From positions 1 through 5,848 of the forward strand of contig CAJCBN010000243.1 in assembly GCA_903960645.1 (NCBI GenBank): a DNA stretch of 5,848 bases. Direction: 5' to 3'. A model generated the notes under the pieces. It worked only from the letters and a program-made list of their open reading frames with translations, did no database searches and was not told where the DNA came from. Of this stretch, positions 1 through 4,991 are shown piece by piece (positions within the stretch are counted from its first letter, which is position 1; each line of letters starts with the position of its first letter). The DNA is from an uncultured Actinomycetes bacterium (lineage in GTDB: Bacteria > Actinomycetota > Thermoleophilia > Gaiellales > F1-60-MAGs149). The translations under genes and the position numbers were made by a program.

Positions 1-397
1 CAAGGGTCTCGACGATCTTGAGGACGACTCGTTCGACATCGTGATCATGTCGCTGACCCTGCAGGCCGTCCACCATCCCGCCCTCGTGCTGCGCGAGATG
101 CATCGCGTCGGCCGGCGCAGCATCGTCTCGTTCCCGAACTTCGCCCACTGGCGCCTGCGCACGCAGCTCGCGGCCAGCGGCCGCATGCCCGTGTCGCCGC
201 TGCTGCCCTACTCCTGGTACGAGACCCCGAACATCCGCCTCTGCTCCATCAAGGATTTCGAGGCCCTCGCGCACGCCGAGGGCTTCACCGTCGAGCAGCG
301 CATCCTGCTCGACGAGGGCGGCGGGCGCGAGGGCGCCGTCGCCCAGCGTGCCGCGAATCTGTTGGCCGCCGGCGGCGTCTACCTGCTCCGTCGTTAA
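1..397 (+). CDS. metW: MetW, methionine biosynthesis protein (C-terminal part; 5' end outside the window)
   Basis: MetW is a methyltransferase-fold protein that works with homoserine O-acetyltransferase MetX in cytoplasmic methionine synthesis. The reading frame is open from base 2 and ends at TAA 395-397, giving about 131 residues. Family signatures visible are SFDIVIMSLTLQAV with a following RVGRRSIVSFPNF, then the HWRLR, GRMPV, LPYSWYETPNI and LCSIKDFE blocks, in the order expected for MetW. The N-terminal SAM-binding-like GCG region and the real start lie upstream, so whether metX precedes it cannot be seen. An internal GTG at 41 is not the start, because homology extends ahead of it. The stop is interlocked with that of csaA on the other strand. 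The family assignment is firm; the enzymatic role of MetW itself is not fully settled in general. Confidence 0.93.
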   Translation, partial: KGLDDLEDDSFDIVIMSLTLQAVHHPALVLREMHRVGRRSIVSFPNFAHWRLRTQLAASGRMPVSPLLPYSWYETPNIRLCSIKDFEALAHAEGFTVEQRILLDEGGGREGAVAQRAANLLAAGGVYLLRR

Positions 398-738
398 GCA
401 ATCAGGGAGCCGAGCTCTGCACTCGGGTCGACGTCGAGCAAGATGACGCTGCCGTCCGGCTGGACTGCCCCGAGCAAAAGAAACTCGCTCTCGAATCCAG
501 CAATACGTCGCGTTCCAAGGTTGATGGCACCGACGACTCGACGTCCAACGAGCTCGTCTTCGCTGTAGTTCGTTACCTGCGCGCTGGTCCACTTTTGCCC
601 GAACGCCGGCCCAAAGTCCACCTGGATCTGCCAGGCCGGCTTGCGCGCTTCGGGAAAGGCACGCACTGCGAGCACGCACCCCACGCGCATCTCGACAGCC
701 TCGAAGTGCGAGTGGTCAATCACGGTCGGATGCTCCAT
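394..738 (-). CDS. csaA: CsaA-type tRNA-binding-domain protein
   Basis: A 114-residue protein made of a single OB-fold tRNA-binding (EMAP-II-like) domain, the full size of the CsaA family. Bacillus CsaA is described as a secretion-related chaperone that binds unfolded protein; related domains bind tRNA. Motifs seen: F12-E-A-V-E-M-R-V-G20, FPEARKPAW (28-36), the strand QVDFG, TSAQVTNYS (51-59), ELVGRRVVGAINL (62-74) and the FESEFLLLGA block (82-91). An in-frame GTG at 783 would add 15 residues rich in Arg and Trp, unlike the family. I chose ATG 736-738 because the family homology starts there and a -10-like box lies exactly six bases upstream. No Shine-Dalgarno sequence precedes it, so a leaderless transcript is likely. 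It overlaps metW tail-to-tail by four bases. Its cellular role here is inferred from the family only. Confidence 0.92.
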   Translation of the reverse strand: MEHPTVIDHSHFEAVEMRVGCVLAVRAFPEARKPAWQIQVDFGPAFGQKWTSAQVTNYSEDELVGRRVVGAINLGTRRIAGFESEFLLLGAVQPDGSVILLDVDPSAELGSLIA

Positions 739-744
739 GGGGAG

Positions 745-750
745 AGTATG
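745..750 (-). promoter_or_regulatory. Putative -10 box for a leaderless csaA transcript
   Basis: Read on the minus strand this is CATACT followed by six bases and the csaA ATG. A start point about seven bases past the -10 would fall on or next to the A of ATG. The same CATACT-N6-ATG arrangement precedes the exported amine oxidase. No convincing -35 element was seen, so this is a pattern-based call. Confidence 0.45.
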
Positions 751-848
751 ACGGCGCCAACGCGTGGATCCGCATCGAGCCACGGCGCGAAAACTGCGCG
801 ACTCTGTGACGGAGTTGCACCGATGGCGCGCAATCCAGCTTCTGGCCT

Positions 849-884
849 TGCGGGCATGATGGGCCCGGGCCCATCATGCCCGCA
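849..884. repeat. Perfect 36-bp palindrome without spacer
   Basis: The 18 bases TGCGGGCATGATGGGCCC (849-866) are followed immediately by their exact reverse complement (867-884). The next outer pair (848/885) is T opposite G and symmetry then stops. The centre contains GGGCCC and CCCGGG. It lies about 110 bp upstream of csaA and 180 bp upstream of the amine oxidase. It follows the 3' end of no visible gene and has no T-run on either side, so it is not an obvious terminator. A dimeric-regulator operator, a cruciform or the hairpin of a small RNA are possible readings. Confidence 0.9.
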
Positions 885-1049
885 GTACACAGTGGGGCTG
901 GTTCCAGTCTCGCTCAACAAAGTGGATCTTGTGTCCGTTTCGCGCACTCATCGCACGACGACCAGGCGCTTGGGGGTGCCGCCGTATGTCGTCGCTCAAA
1001 AGGGCGCCGTTGCGCGTCGCGAGTCCGCCCTCGCCCTTGCGCCTGATCA

Positions 1050-1055
1050 TAGAGT
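1050..1055 (+). promoter_or_regulatory. Weak candidate -10 box (TAGAGT) for the cytoplasmic amine oxidase
   Basis: TAGAGT fits the TAnnnT pattern and would place the transcript start about 2-4 bases ahead of the GTG at 1065, giving a nearly leaderless mRNA. AGGA at 1057-1060 is only four bases from the GTG and 13 from the alternative ATG at 1074, so it is poorly placed as a ribosome binding site for either. No clear -35 was found. Confidence 0.3.
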
Positions 1056-1064
1056 CAGGATATC

Positions 1065-2321
1065 GTGAAGCGCATGGAATCTCACTCCGCAATTGTCGTC
1101 GGCGCCGGGTTCTCTGGACTGATCGCCGCCGAGGCACTCACCAACGCTGGCTGGGACGTCACCGTGCTCGAAGCCCGCAACCGCGTGGGTGGTCGTGCTT
1201 GGACCGACCATCTGCCCGACGGCACGATCATTGAGCGTGGCGCAGAGTGGGTCGAGGATGTTCAGGTCGAGATGGTCTCTCTCTGTGCGCGCCTCGGCAT
1301 TCCACTCGCGCGGACGGGCATGAGCTACCACGACCGTCGTCCCGTCGGCGGTCCGCCCGTCTCGGATGACGAACTGGCCACCGGCCGTGCCGCGCTGCGT
1401 GCGCTGTTCGCCGAGCTTGGCGACGAGGCGTACGACCTCTCCGTCGCCGACGCAATCGAACGACTCGACCAACCCGAGGGAGTCAAGATCGCGTTTCGCG
1501 CTCGCATCGAGTGCACCAGCGGTGCTCCCGCGACGGAGTTAGCGGCCTGGCACCTGCTGCATCTCGCCTCGGCGCCCGAGCAGGTCGACTCGCCCCGCGT
1601 CGGTACCGGCAGCGACGCACCCACGCGTGCGCTCGCCACGATTCTTGGGGACCGCGTTCACCTCAGTGAGCCCGTGCTCGAGATCGCAATCGACGAAGCC
1701 GGCGTTTCGGTGCAGACCACGAAGGGCATGCATCGTGCCGCCCACATCGTCTTGGCACTGCCGAAGCCGATCCTCGTGCAGGCTCCGTTTGCTGCGTTGC
1801 TCCCCGCCGATGTACTGGCCGCCGCGAGCACGTTTGGCGTCTCTCACGCAGCCAAGCTTTTCGTTCCGTTGTTGGGTCCTGCCGAACCGAGCGCGATACT
1901 CGATACCCGTCATGACTATTGGGTTTGGACAGCCAACCAAGGCACCGAAGGACTCCGACCCGTACTCGGTGGCTTTCTAGGTTCGCAGCCAATGCTCGAC
2001 CTGCTCGAGGTAGAGCGCGACGGCACCACCTGGGCGCGCAGCGTCGCCGAGGTCCGCCCCGATCTCGAGCTCGACTTCGACGCCGCCGGCACGCAAACGT
2101 GGCACGACGATCCCTATGCGCAGGGCATCTACACCCATGTCCGTCCCGGCGATCGACCGAACGACGAACTCCTCCGCCAACGCCATGGACGACTCGTCTT
2201 AGCTGGCGAATTTACCGACGACGTCTGGTCGGGCTTTATGGAAGGCGCAATCCGTAGTGGACAGCGCGCAGCCAGCCTGCTCGAGCCCACGCTGCCCGGA
2301 CCTGCTGCAGCCACGCACTAA
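1065..2321 (+). CDS. FAD-dependent amine oxidase family protein, cytoplasmic, conventional domain order
   Basis: A 418-residue flavin amine oxidase (MAO/polyamine oxidase superfamily), predicted to oxidise an amine to an imine with O2 as acceptor; the substrate is unknown. The N-terminal FAD fold shows V-G-A-G-F-S-G-L (12-19), the ribose-binding Glu36 in VLEAR and VGGRAWT (41-47). GAEW follows at 59-62. Lys264 in SHAAKLF sits where the family's conserved Lys near flavin N5 is expected. The C-terminal closing segment is in its usual place: W346-HDDPYAQG-I-Y356, then GRLVLAGE (375-382) and GAIRSGQRAA (394-403). There is no signal peptide or membrane segment. The GTG at 1065 is used as start; ATG at 1074 would remove only three residues and is equally plausible. 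The length is slightly short for the family. It converges on, and interlocks stop codons with, the exported oxidase. Confidence 0.9.
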   Translation: MKRMESHSAIVVGAGFSGLIAAEALTNAGWDVTVLEARNRVGGRAWTDHLPDGTIIERGAEWVEDVQVEMVSLCARLGIPLARTGMSYHDRRPVGGPPVSDDELATGRAALRALFAELGDEAYDLSVADAIERLDQPEGVKIAFRARIECTSGAPATELAAWHLLHLASAPEQVDSPRVGTGSDAPTRALATILGDRVHLSEPVLEIAIDEAGVSVQTTKGMHRAAHIVLALPKPILVQAPFAALLPADVLAAASTFGVSHAAKLFVPLLGPAEPSAILDTRHDYWVWTANQGTEGLRPVLGGFLGSQPMLDLLEVERDGTTWARSVAEVRPDLELDFDAAGTQTWHDDPYAQGIYTHVRPGDRPNDELLRQRHGRLVLAGEFTDDVWSGFMEGAIRSGQRAASLLEPTLPGPAAATH

Positions 2322-3664
2322 CCGAAGGCAGCAGCAAAACGATTTGCGGCCTCGGCCATGCAAGCAGCATCCGATTGCGGTCGGCCAGCAGCCGCTGTTG
2401 CGGCGCTAAAACCAACCAGCGTCGGTGCACCAACGAGCTCCGTCAGGTCAAACCACGCTGCCCAACGGTGGTCGGGACCCCCAACAACTCCAAAGACCTG
2501 CGCCTGCGGCCACCAGCGATCTGAGTATTGGAGAATGACCTTTTCGAGCGAACCCATCCGGAGCCCGTCAATCGCCAATCGTGCCGGTGTCGGTAGACCT
2601 TCGATGCGCAACGCGCGACGCTGCAGGATGCTGAGTGGTACCGCGACCACGACCCCATCGGCGCCCAAAATCTCGCCGGAGCGGAGCGTCACCGCGGCTT
2701 GGCCACTGCGAGCGCTGACGGCGATCGCCGGCGAGGAAAGACGAACAGCGATTCCCCGGGCGAGTTCGTTCGGCACTGCGTTGTAGCCGCCTTTGACTAA
2801 CGCATCACCGCCATGCAGCCAGTCGCCTTCGTAGAGGGCCTGGGCGCCGAGCATTGCGGGTCCAAGTCCATACTCTTGCGTGAGATGTGTCTCGACCAAC
2901 CAATTGTTGAGCATGCTTGACTGCCACCCCGAGGCCCGAAGAACAGCACCCACCGATGCTGCGATCGGAGAGGGACGCGACCCCATCTTGGTGACGATCC
3001 GATCGAGCTGCACCTCGGCAGGAGCGAGTCCCTTCAGCCGGACTCCAGCAGTGGTGTGAACGACCTGATCGTCGTAGTTGGTTGGCACGAGCGTAGATCC
3101 GCCACTGCGCACGAGCGCTGGCACAGGGTTTCGCTTTACGCCATGAACCCAGGCAGCACCAAGTTCGATTGGGGCACCCCATGAGGTGTCCGTCCAGACG
3201 CGTCCACCGATGCGATCGCGCGACTCGAGCACTACGACCGTCGCTCCCGCAGCCTTCAGCGCCTGCGCGGCTGCCAACCCGGCTACTCCTGCTCCAATCA
3301 CAACGATTGTCTTCGTGGCGCGCGCGACCCCGCGCTCGGTCAGCAGCCGCGCAGCGTTCTGCCCCGAGCGGTAGGCCCCCTGGACCGTAGCTGGATGCGT
3401 CGAATTGACATGCTCTCCCGCCAACACCACCCGGCCTGAAACGACGGTGGACCCGAGCGTCTCTCGCACAGACGGAGCAGTGCCAACGGGCAACGCAGAG
3501 TACGAGCCCAACGACCACGGATCGGTATCCCAGCGCGTGACGATGCCGCGGATTGGGCGGGTCGCAGTGCGCGTGCCAGCTGGAGCCGTGAGCACTCCCG
3601 GGCCCACTGCCGCCGCTACGACCGACGCCGCCAAGAAACCACGACGGGTAATGCGCGCGTCCAT
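2318..3664 (-). CDS. Tat-exported flavin amine oxidase with apparently circularly permuted domain order
   Basis: A 448-residue protein that contains all the main flavin amine oxidase blocks, but in rotated order. Residues 1-29 form a Tat signal: T-R-R-G-F-L (6-11), a hydrophobic stretch, and A-P-A (27-29) as a probable cleavage site. Next comes the segment that normally ends the family: TRWDTDPWSLGSYS (43-56), GRVVLAGE (77-84) and GAYRSGQNAARLL (96-108). An 11-residue linker leads to the FAD fold: VIGAGVAGL (122-130), Glu147, IGGRVWT (152-158) and ELGAAWVHG (167-175). Lys375 in GSLEKVILQY matches the conserved flavin-site Lys. The chain ends at 448 after an ANRFAAAFG helix, precisely where the RW-DP-GSY segment would follow in a normal homologue. 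The reading frame is continuous, with no frameshift. Enzyme class is confident; substrate is unknown. Activity is not proven, but the motifs look intact. The ATG at 3662-3664 is supported by the signal peptide and a -10 box six bases upstream. Confidence 0.93.
   Translation of the reverse strand: MDARITRRGFLAASVVAAAVGPGVLTAPAGTRTATRPIRGIVTRWDTDPWSLGSYSALPVGTAPSVRETLGSTVVSGRVVLAGEHVNSTHPATVQGAYRSGQNAARLLTERGVARATKTIVVIGAGVAGLAAAQALKAAGATVVVLESRDRIGGRVWTDTSWGAPIELGAAWVHGVKRNPVPALVRSGGSTLVPTNYDDQVVHTTAGVRLKGLAPAEVQLDRIVTKMGSRPSPIAASVGAVLRASGWQSSMLNNWLVETHLTQEYGLGPAMLGAQALYEGDWLHGGDALVKGGYNAVPNELARGIAVRLSSPAIAVSARSGQAAVTLRSGEILGADGVVVAVPLSILQRRALRIEGLPTPARLAIDGLRMGSLEKVILQYSDRWWPQAQVFGVVGGPDHRWAAWFDLTELVGAPTLVGFSAATAAAGRPQSDAACMAEAANRFAAAFG
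3341..3544 (-). other. Displaced amine-oxidase C-terminal segment (residues 41-108 of the exported oxidase)
   Basis: This stretch encodes the strand-plus-helix unit that completes the FAD site in flavin amine oxidases. It aligns with residues 344-406 of the neighbouring conventional oxidase: W-x-x-DP-x-x-x-G-x-Y, G-R-(L/V)-V-L-A-G-E and G-A-x-R-S-G-Q-x-A-A-x-L-L. In the neighbour the unit is at the C-terminus; here it precedes the GxGxxG motif (encoded around 3275-3307). No second copy is found at this protein's own C-terminus. Confidence 0.88.
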
Positions 3665-3670
3665 ACGCCA

Positions 3671-3676
3671 AGTATG
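3671..3676 (-). promoter_or_regulatory. Putative -10 box for a leaderless exported-oxidase transcript
   Basis: On the minus strand this reads CATACT, then six bases (TGGCGT) and the ATG. Box and spacing match those ahead of csaA. It lies only 16 bp past the tRNA 3' end, so any -35 contact would fall inside the tRNA acceptor region; no recognisable -35 sequence is there. Read-through from the tRNA promoter is an alternative. Confidence 0.45.
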
Positions 3677-3692
3677 CTCGCGCAGGTGACAG

Positions 3693-3765
3693 TAGGGGCG
3701 CCTGGATTCGAACCAGGGCCTAACCGGTTATGAGCCGGCTGCTCTAACCGCTGAGCTACGCCCCT
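3693..3765 (-). tRNA. tRNA with anticodon CAU, probably tRNA-Ile2 (lysidine type); elongator Met is the alternative
   Basis: A full cloverleaf folds on the minus strand over 73 bases: acceptor AGGGGCG/CGCCCCT (7 bp), D stem GCTC/GAGC, anticodon stem GCCGG/CCGGT (one G-U pair) with loop CTCATAA, five-base variable loop, T stem CCTGG/CCAGG with loop TTCGAAT, and discriminator A73. CCA is not encoded. The anticodon CAT is at 3730-3732. The GCCGGCTCATAACCGG arm and AGCGGTTA D-loop resemble bacterial tRNA-Ile2, whose C34 is changed to lysidine by TilS to read AUA. Elongator tRNA-Met often has a different loop (TTCATAC). The A1-U72 Watson-Crick pair argues against initiator tRNA. The isotype is an inference. 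Confidence 0.93.
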
Positions 3766-3774
3766 CCGCGCCAC

Positions 3775-3780
3775 AGGATA
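3775..3780 (-). promoter_or_regulatory. Candidate -10 box for the tRNA gene
   Basis: On the minus strand this reads TATCCT, nine bases ahead of the mature tRNA 5' end. It fits the TAnnnT pattern and would give a very short 5' leader for RNase P. No good -35 was found at 16-18 bp. Confidence 0.35.
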
Positions 3781-3879
3781 GGCGGCGACCTCGACAGCGT
3801 GCCACTGCCTGCCTTCTGGGGCATGGCGTGATCATCTCGAGCATCGTCATCCACACGACGCTGCCGCCCCTGCTCGCCG

Positions 3880-3895
3880 GCCCTCACGGCAGGGC
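3880..3895 (-). terminator. Weak hairpin downstream of the PRK-like kinase gene
   Basis: GCCCT (3880-3884) and AGGGC (3891-3895) can pair around a six-base loop, about 45 bp beyond the kinase stop. A second tiny inverted repeat, GAGG/CCTC, lies at 3925-3936 just after the stop. Neither has a U-run, so intrinsic termination is doubtful. They are the only structures I see in the 173-bp spacer between the kinase and the tRNA. Confidence 0.25.
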
Positions 3896-3938
3896 AGTCA
3901 TCTGGCATAGTCCGACGCACTCCTGAGGCGGGCCTCCG

Positions 3939-4901
3939 CTACGTGAGCGTGGCGTCGCCGCTGCGCCCCGGGGCGCCAGCCACGTCGAGAGCGCGCGTGG
4001 CGCGGGCCGTGACGAGCTGGTAGAGCACGAGCAGCTGCGTGATCGCGAGTGCGTCAGACCGGTAGAGCTCCATGGCGCGGGTGAACTGGCCGAGCCGATC
4101 CAGTTGCAGGTGCCGAGCAAAGTGCAGGCGATCCCAGATCGCGTGCTCGATCTCCTGCGCCCGCCCCGGCGGCAGGAGCCCCGGGACCTTCAGCAGCTGC
4201 TCGCCGTGCGGGAGCGCCGAGATCGTGAAGTCGTCCTCGCCCGTGCCGCCGAGTCCGCTCAGGTCGGGGTGCGGCACCGTCGGGCGCAGCAGGATCTCGG
4301 CGTCGAGGTTCTTGTCGGCGGGATTCGCTCCCTGCCGGAAGGTGATCACGAGGTCCGCGAAGGCGCGCTGGGGGCGCACCCACTTGACGGAGTCGCGCTC
4401 GCGACGATCCATCTCGTCCAGTACCTCGTCCGTGGTGTACCCGCGGCGGGTGGTATCGCGCAGGAGCTTCCACGAGCGGCGGAGCTCCTCGGGGGGATCC
4501 ATGTAGACCGCGCAGTCGAAGCGGCGGCGCAGTTCATCCGTCTGCAGGCAGAGCAGGCCGTCGACGACGGTGTAGGAGGCCGGCTGAAGGTACTCGGGCG
4601 GGCCGAGCGTGCCGTCGGTGTGGCGGTAGGTTGGCTTGAGGACGGCCCGTTGCATGGTCAGCGCCTCGAGGTCCTGGGCCATGATGTCGAGGTAGTTCGC
4701 GTCGGGATCAAGCGGCGTGATGCCCATCACCTTGCGCTGAACGCGGTCGTAGCGGTGGTAGTCATCGGACGGCACCTGCGCCACCTGCTCCTCGCCGAGC
4801 ACCCGGGCGAGGCCGCGCGTCAGCGTGGTCTTGCCACTGGCTGAATCGCCGACGACGGCGAGCACCGTCGACTGAGCCACTCCTGCGCGCATTGCCGCCA
4901 T
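3939..4901 (-). CDS. Phosphoribulokinase-like P-loop kinase
   Basis: A 320-residue soluble kinase of the phosphoribulokinase/uridine kinase family, closest by motif to PRK, which phosphorylates ribulose 5-phosphate with ATP. Seen: Walker A GDSASGKTT (18-26), the substrate-site block SDDYHRYDRVQRK (45-57), GITPLDPDANYLDIM (60-74), KPTYRHTDG (89-97), VVDGLL (112-117) and DLVITFRQGANP near 183-194. The last 125 residues, ending in Leu/Ala-rich helices, I cannot match to canonical PRK. Position 114 is Asp where PRK usually has Glu (EGL). The cysteine pair used for redox control in photosynthetic PRKs is absent: Ala/Ser stand in the P loop and Pro44-Ser45 ahead of DDYH. No Rubisco gene is in view, so a Calvin-cycle role cannot be assumed. 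ATG 4899-4901 is chosen; ATG at 4892 (Met4) is possible. No Shine-Dalgarno is apparent. Confidence 0.85.
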   Translation of the reverse strand: MAAMRAGVAQSTVLAVVGDSASGKTTLTRGLARVLGEEQVAQVPSDDYHRYDRVQRKVMGITPLDPDANYLDIMAQDLEALTMQRAVLKPTYRHTDGTLGPPEYLQPASYTVVDGLLCLQTDELRRRFDCAVYMDPPEELRRSWKLLRDTTRRGYTTDEVLDEMDRRERDSVKWVRPQRAFADLVITFRQGANPADKNLDAEILLRPTVPHPDLSGLGGTGEDDFTISALPHGEQLLKVPGLLPPGRAQEIEHAIWDRLHFARHLQLDRLGQFTRAMELYRSDALAITQLLVLYQLVTARATRALDVAGAPGRSGDATLT

Positions 4902-4908
4902 GGACGGA

Positions 4909-4914
4909 ATCGTG
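4909..4914 (-). promoter_or_regulatory. Weak candidate -10 box for the PRK-like kinase
   Basis: On the minus strand this reads CACGAT, seven bases ahead of the ATG at 4901. It resembles the TACGAT box of the divergent diol dehydratase gene but lacks the first T. It is proposed only because neighbouring starts show the same spacing. Confidence 0.22.
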
Positions 4915-4979
4915 GCATGTCCGCGAGAAGGCTGCCGTCACCATGCTGGCGCAGCCCTGTTCACAGCAGCGGAACCCGG

Positions 4980-4985
4980 TACGAT
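4980..4985 (+). promoter_or_regulatory. Putative -10 box for a leaderless diol dehydratase transcript
   Basis: TACGAT (TAnnnT) is followed by exactly six bases and the ATG at 4992, so transcription would begin on or next to the A of the start codon. No Shine-Dalgarno is present between them. TTCACA at 4960-4965 is only 14 bp upstream, too close for a usual -35. Confidence 0.5.
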
Positions 4986-4991
4986 CGCGCC

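Larger units (their letters stand above)
739..1064. other. Divergent intergenic region between csaA and the cytoplasmic amine oxidase
   Basis: This 326-bp stretch lies between the starts of two divergent genes. It holds the csaA -10 box at its left end, a perfect 36-bp palindrome near the middle (849-884) and a weak -10 box and AGGA near the right end. Open frames across it on both strands have Arg/Pro-rich, family-less translations and mostly run into the flanking genes, so I regard them as chance. I see no tRNA, repeat array or mobile element in it. Confidence 0.7.

Noticed and set aside
491..500. TCGAATCCAG inside csaA matches ten bases of the tRNA T-arm, a possible attachment-site repeat.
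   Set aside because: It is inverted relative to the tRNA, short, inside a conserved coding region and does not extend, so it is not an att direct repeat.
739..783. Fifteen-residue N-terminal extension of csaA from a GTG at 783.
   Set aside because: The added residues are unlike the family and would bury the -10 box spaced six bases from the ATG at 738.
849..884. The palindrome as an intrinsic terminator.
   Set aside because: No gene ends near it on either strand and neither side has a T-run.
720..947. Open frame of 75 codons on the minus strand upstream of csaA, spanning the palindrome.
   Set aside because: It overlaps the csaA start, has no family resemblance and is no better supported than other chance frames here.
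595..1068. Open frame of 157 codons on the plus strand across the csaA/oxidase intergenic region.
   Set aside because: It overlaps csaA antisense, has Arg/Pro-rich composition and no recognisable motif. It looks like a GC-rich shadow frame.
2318..3664. The exported oxidase could be an artefact: a truncated oxidase joined to the tail of another.
   Set aside because: The frame is continuous, the signal peptide is intact, the unit is present once only, and the two ends fit together exactly at the expected break. That favours a real permutation, though an ancient fusion origin is not excluded.
4104..4844. Long (246-codon) open frame on the plus strand opposite the kinase gene.
   Set aside because: It is wholly antisense to a gene with clear Walker A and PRK motifs; its translation shows the Val/Arg/Leu bias of a high-GC shadow.
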